Below, piece by piece: positions 62,801 to 64,000 of a DNA stretch of 64,000 nucleotides. A program made the translations under genes and the position numbers. Below the pieces are notes generated by a model, which was not told the origin of the DNA, did not search any database, and worked only from the letters and a program-made list of their open reading frames with translations. The stretch is from Paratinospora sagittata (lineage: Eukaryota; Streptophyta; Magnoliopsida; Ranunculales; Menispermaceae). Numbering within the stretch: the first letter of the stretch is position 1; every line of letters starts with the position of its first letter. Location of the stretch: positions 26,431,816-26,495,815 of the forward strand of contig CM069606.1 in assembly GCA_035771175.1 (NCBI GenBank), in the 5' to 3' direction.

Positions 62801-63374
62801 CACACAACCCAAAAGCACGCAATCCACGTCTGAGACAAAAATCTGATATTTCTAACGAGAAAAATGTGGGCACTTCTGCTTGCTCCATTTTTCTATTCCT
62901 TACACAGTTTTGCTAGGTTATCTTAATTGAAATATTCTCTACTAACACCTTGATGATTCCCGTTGTCTAGCACGCCCAAAACAACTTTAGATTAATCAAC
63001 TTTTTGAATTCAAATCATTCTGTACTCTCTTGCTCTTTAACCTGTAACTGCTAGTTTTATAAAGCCCTCATTCTCTGATTTTCTAAGATAGAACACACGA
63101 TTTTTGCAAGTTAGACTGAGCTTTCGAAAGAGTGTTTAAATAGAAGAAAGTCGTGATTCTTGCATTTGCCCAAACAATTTTCGAACTGAATCAAAATTGC
63201 AAACTGTCTTAAAGATAACCTCATTATTTCGCAAGTTCTTCATTTCATCCCTTTCGTGTTGAGATTTCCAGAGGCTATCTATTGTTTTAAACTGTAAGTA
63301 TATGAAGTGTTCCCGGTAAGAAAACACATCAAACAAGAACACATCACCTGTATTTTTTTTCTAAGAGCTACAAC
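59814..63374. repeat. Three nearly identical 1187-bp monomers
   Basis: Units 59814-61000, 61001-62187 and 62188-63374 share TTTTCAAAGATC, CTGATCTCTATATG, GGAACGCTTCC, GCACGTTGATAGG and GCTAGTTTTATAAAG. The first two appear identical. The third differs at CCCGTTGTC (CCCGCTGTC in the others) and CTTAAAGATA (CTTGAAGATA). The monomer at 56254 is a close relative. This is recent amplification of a single unit. Confidence 0.88.
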
Positions 63375-64000
63375 TAATCATCAACAACACATCAAACAAT
63401 AGCTATCGAAGTCTACAAAGATCAAGCTCGAAGAACGAAGACATATATCATGTCTAATGCATTGGTTTGATCTTTGGTGCGTAGGGTAACCTCTCGATCA
63501 ATCTCAGCACTAAAACTCTGAAAATTGCAAAGTCTTCAAAATCACTTCGATATAGTATTTCATTTTGAATAAATTATTTTTGGAAAGGTTTTAATCATAA
63601 TTTCAATGAGTGTTGAATTATTTTAAAGTTTATAATCTTATCTCAATATGTTTTGAGTCAACGGAATGCTTCCTTAGATTTTTAAAATAAGGCTTTCCAC
63701 CAATTTGCCAAAATTTTCTATAAGGCACTAACACACTATTGGTGTTGATAGCACGCTGATAGGGTTCTTTAATAAAACATTTGTTTTTATGAAAAATTGT
63801 CTCTAGCGCACTATCCCATTTGATAACTCGCTATAAAGTTGTTGCCGTGATCTTTCCATTTTTAGTAAAATGGGCATAGCGCGCCATAGGCCTTGATAAC
63901 ACGCTATCGGAAAGTCAAAAATTCGAGCTCTAAGGTTTGTGTACATAGACCTGCTATAGCCTGCTATCTGTCAATAGAGAACATGACACACAACCCAAAA

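Larger units (their letters stand above)
32433..64000. repeat. Satellite array, right arm
   Basis: Continues the array in the same orientation. After the tail of the interrupted monomer (to 32661), monomers start near 32662, 33847, 35030, 36218, 37388, 38558, 39727, 40900, 42070, 43239, 44417, 45610, 46798, 47977, 49164, 50348, 51529, 52716, 53881, 55068, 56254, 57441, 58627, 59814, 61001, 62188 and 63375 (cut by the window end). Lengths are 1165-1193 bp. Both hairpin forms occur interspersed up to about 53 kb. From 53881 on only the long form CTCAATATGTTTTGAG or CTCTATATGTTTTGAG is seen. No gene is supported anywhere in this arm. Confidence 0.97.

Noticed and set aside
1..64000. Host genes or tRNA genes
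   Set aside because: Every base falls into either the satellite or the retrotransposon, and I saw no tRNA cloverleaf or exon pattern outside the element. The tRNA-like 12 nt at 30884-30895 is the primer binding site.

Overview
The window is plant repeat heterochromatin. It contains no host gene I can support. About 52.6 kb is one tandem satellite array with a monomer of roughly 1.17-1.19 kb. One complete, very young LTR retrotransposon of 11,352 bp is inserted in it. The evidence for a flowering plant, probably a eudicot, is indirect: a chromodomain-bearing Ty3/gypsy element of Tekay/Del type, an initiator-Met tRNA primer site of the plant form, an extra ORF resembling the 'putative plant transposon protein' family, and strongly AT-rich flanking DNA. 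The species cannot be named from the sequence.

Layout. 1-14194: six copies of a two-monomer higher-order unit (2355-2377 bp). 14195-21075: single monomers of other subtypes with no clear higher-order order. 21076-32427: the retrotransposon, read on the minus strand and flanked by the 5-bp target duplication AGAAG (21071-21075 and 32428-32432). It splits one 1184-bp monomer. 32433-64000: the array continues. It includes a nearly perfect tandem duplication of a three-monomer unit (about 36992-44066, period 3512 bp), a mixed zone at 44-51 kb, and nearly identical 1187-bp monomers at 59814-63374. In total 45 monomers are visible; the 18th is split by the element and the last is cut by the window end.

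The retrotransposon, in its own direction, runs: 5' LTR (32427 to 30901), PBS, AT-rich leader, an upstream ORF broken by one in-frame amber codon, a second non-coding stretch, an intact 1572-aa Gag-Pol, PPT, 3' LTR (22603 to 21076). The LTRs differ by one substitution outside their internal repeats, so the insertion is recent. Each LTR carries, about 10 bp upstream of a TATA box, 17 copies of a 20/21-bp unit with a GAACGTTC core. This is the best candidate regulatory device in the window. A splice-donor-like site follows the PBS, and strong acceptor-like sites sit just before both ORFs. This suggests a spliced route to Gag-Pol past the upstream ORF.

The satellite monomer has features expected of a retrotransposon LTR: degenerate palindromic TAGCGCGCTA-like subrepeats, a downstream TATAAA box and a leader-like stretch. 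I infer that the array may have grown from an LTR-derived sequence, possibly of a copia element. Small open frames in the satellite lack ATG starts and are not annotated as genes.
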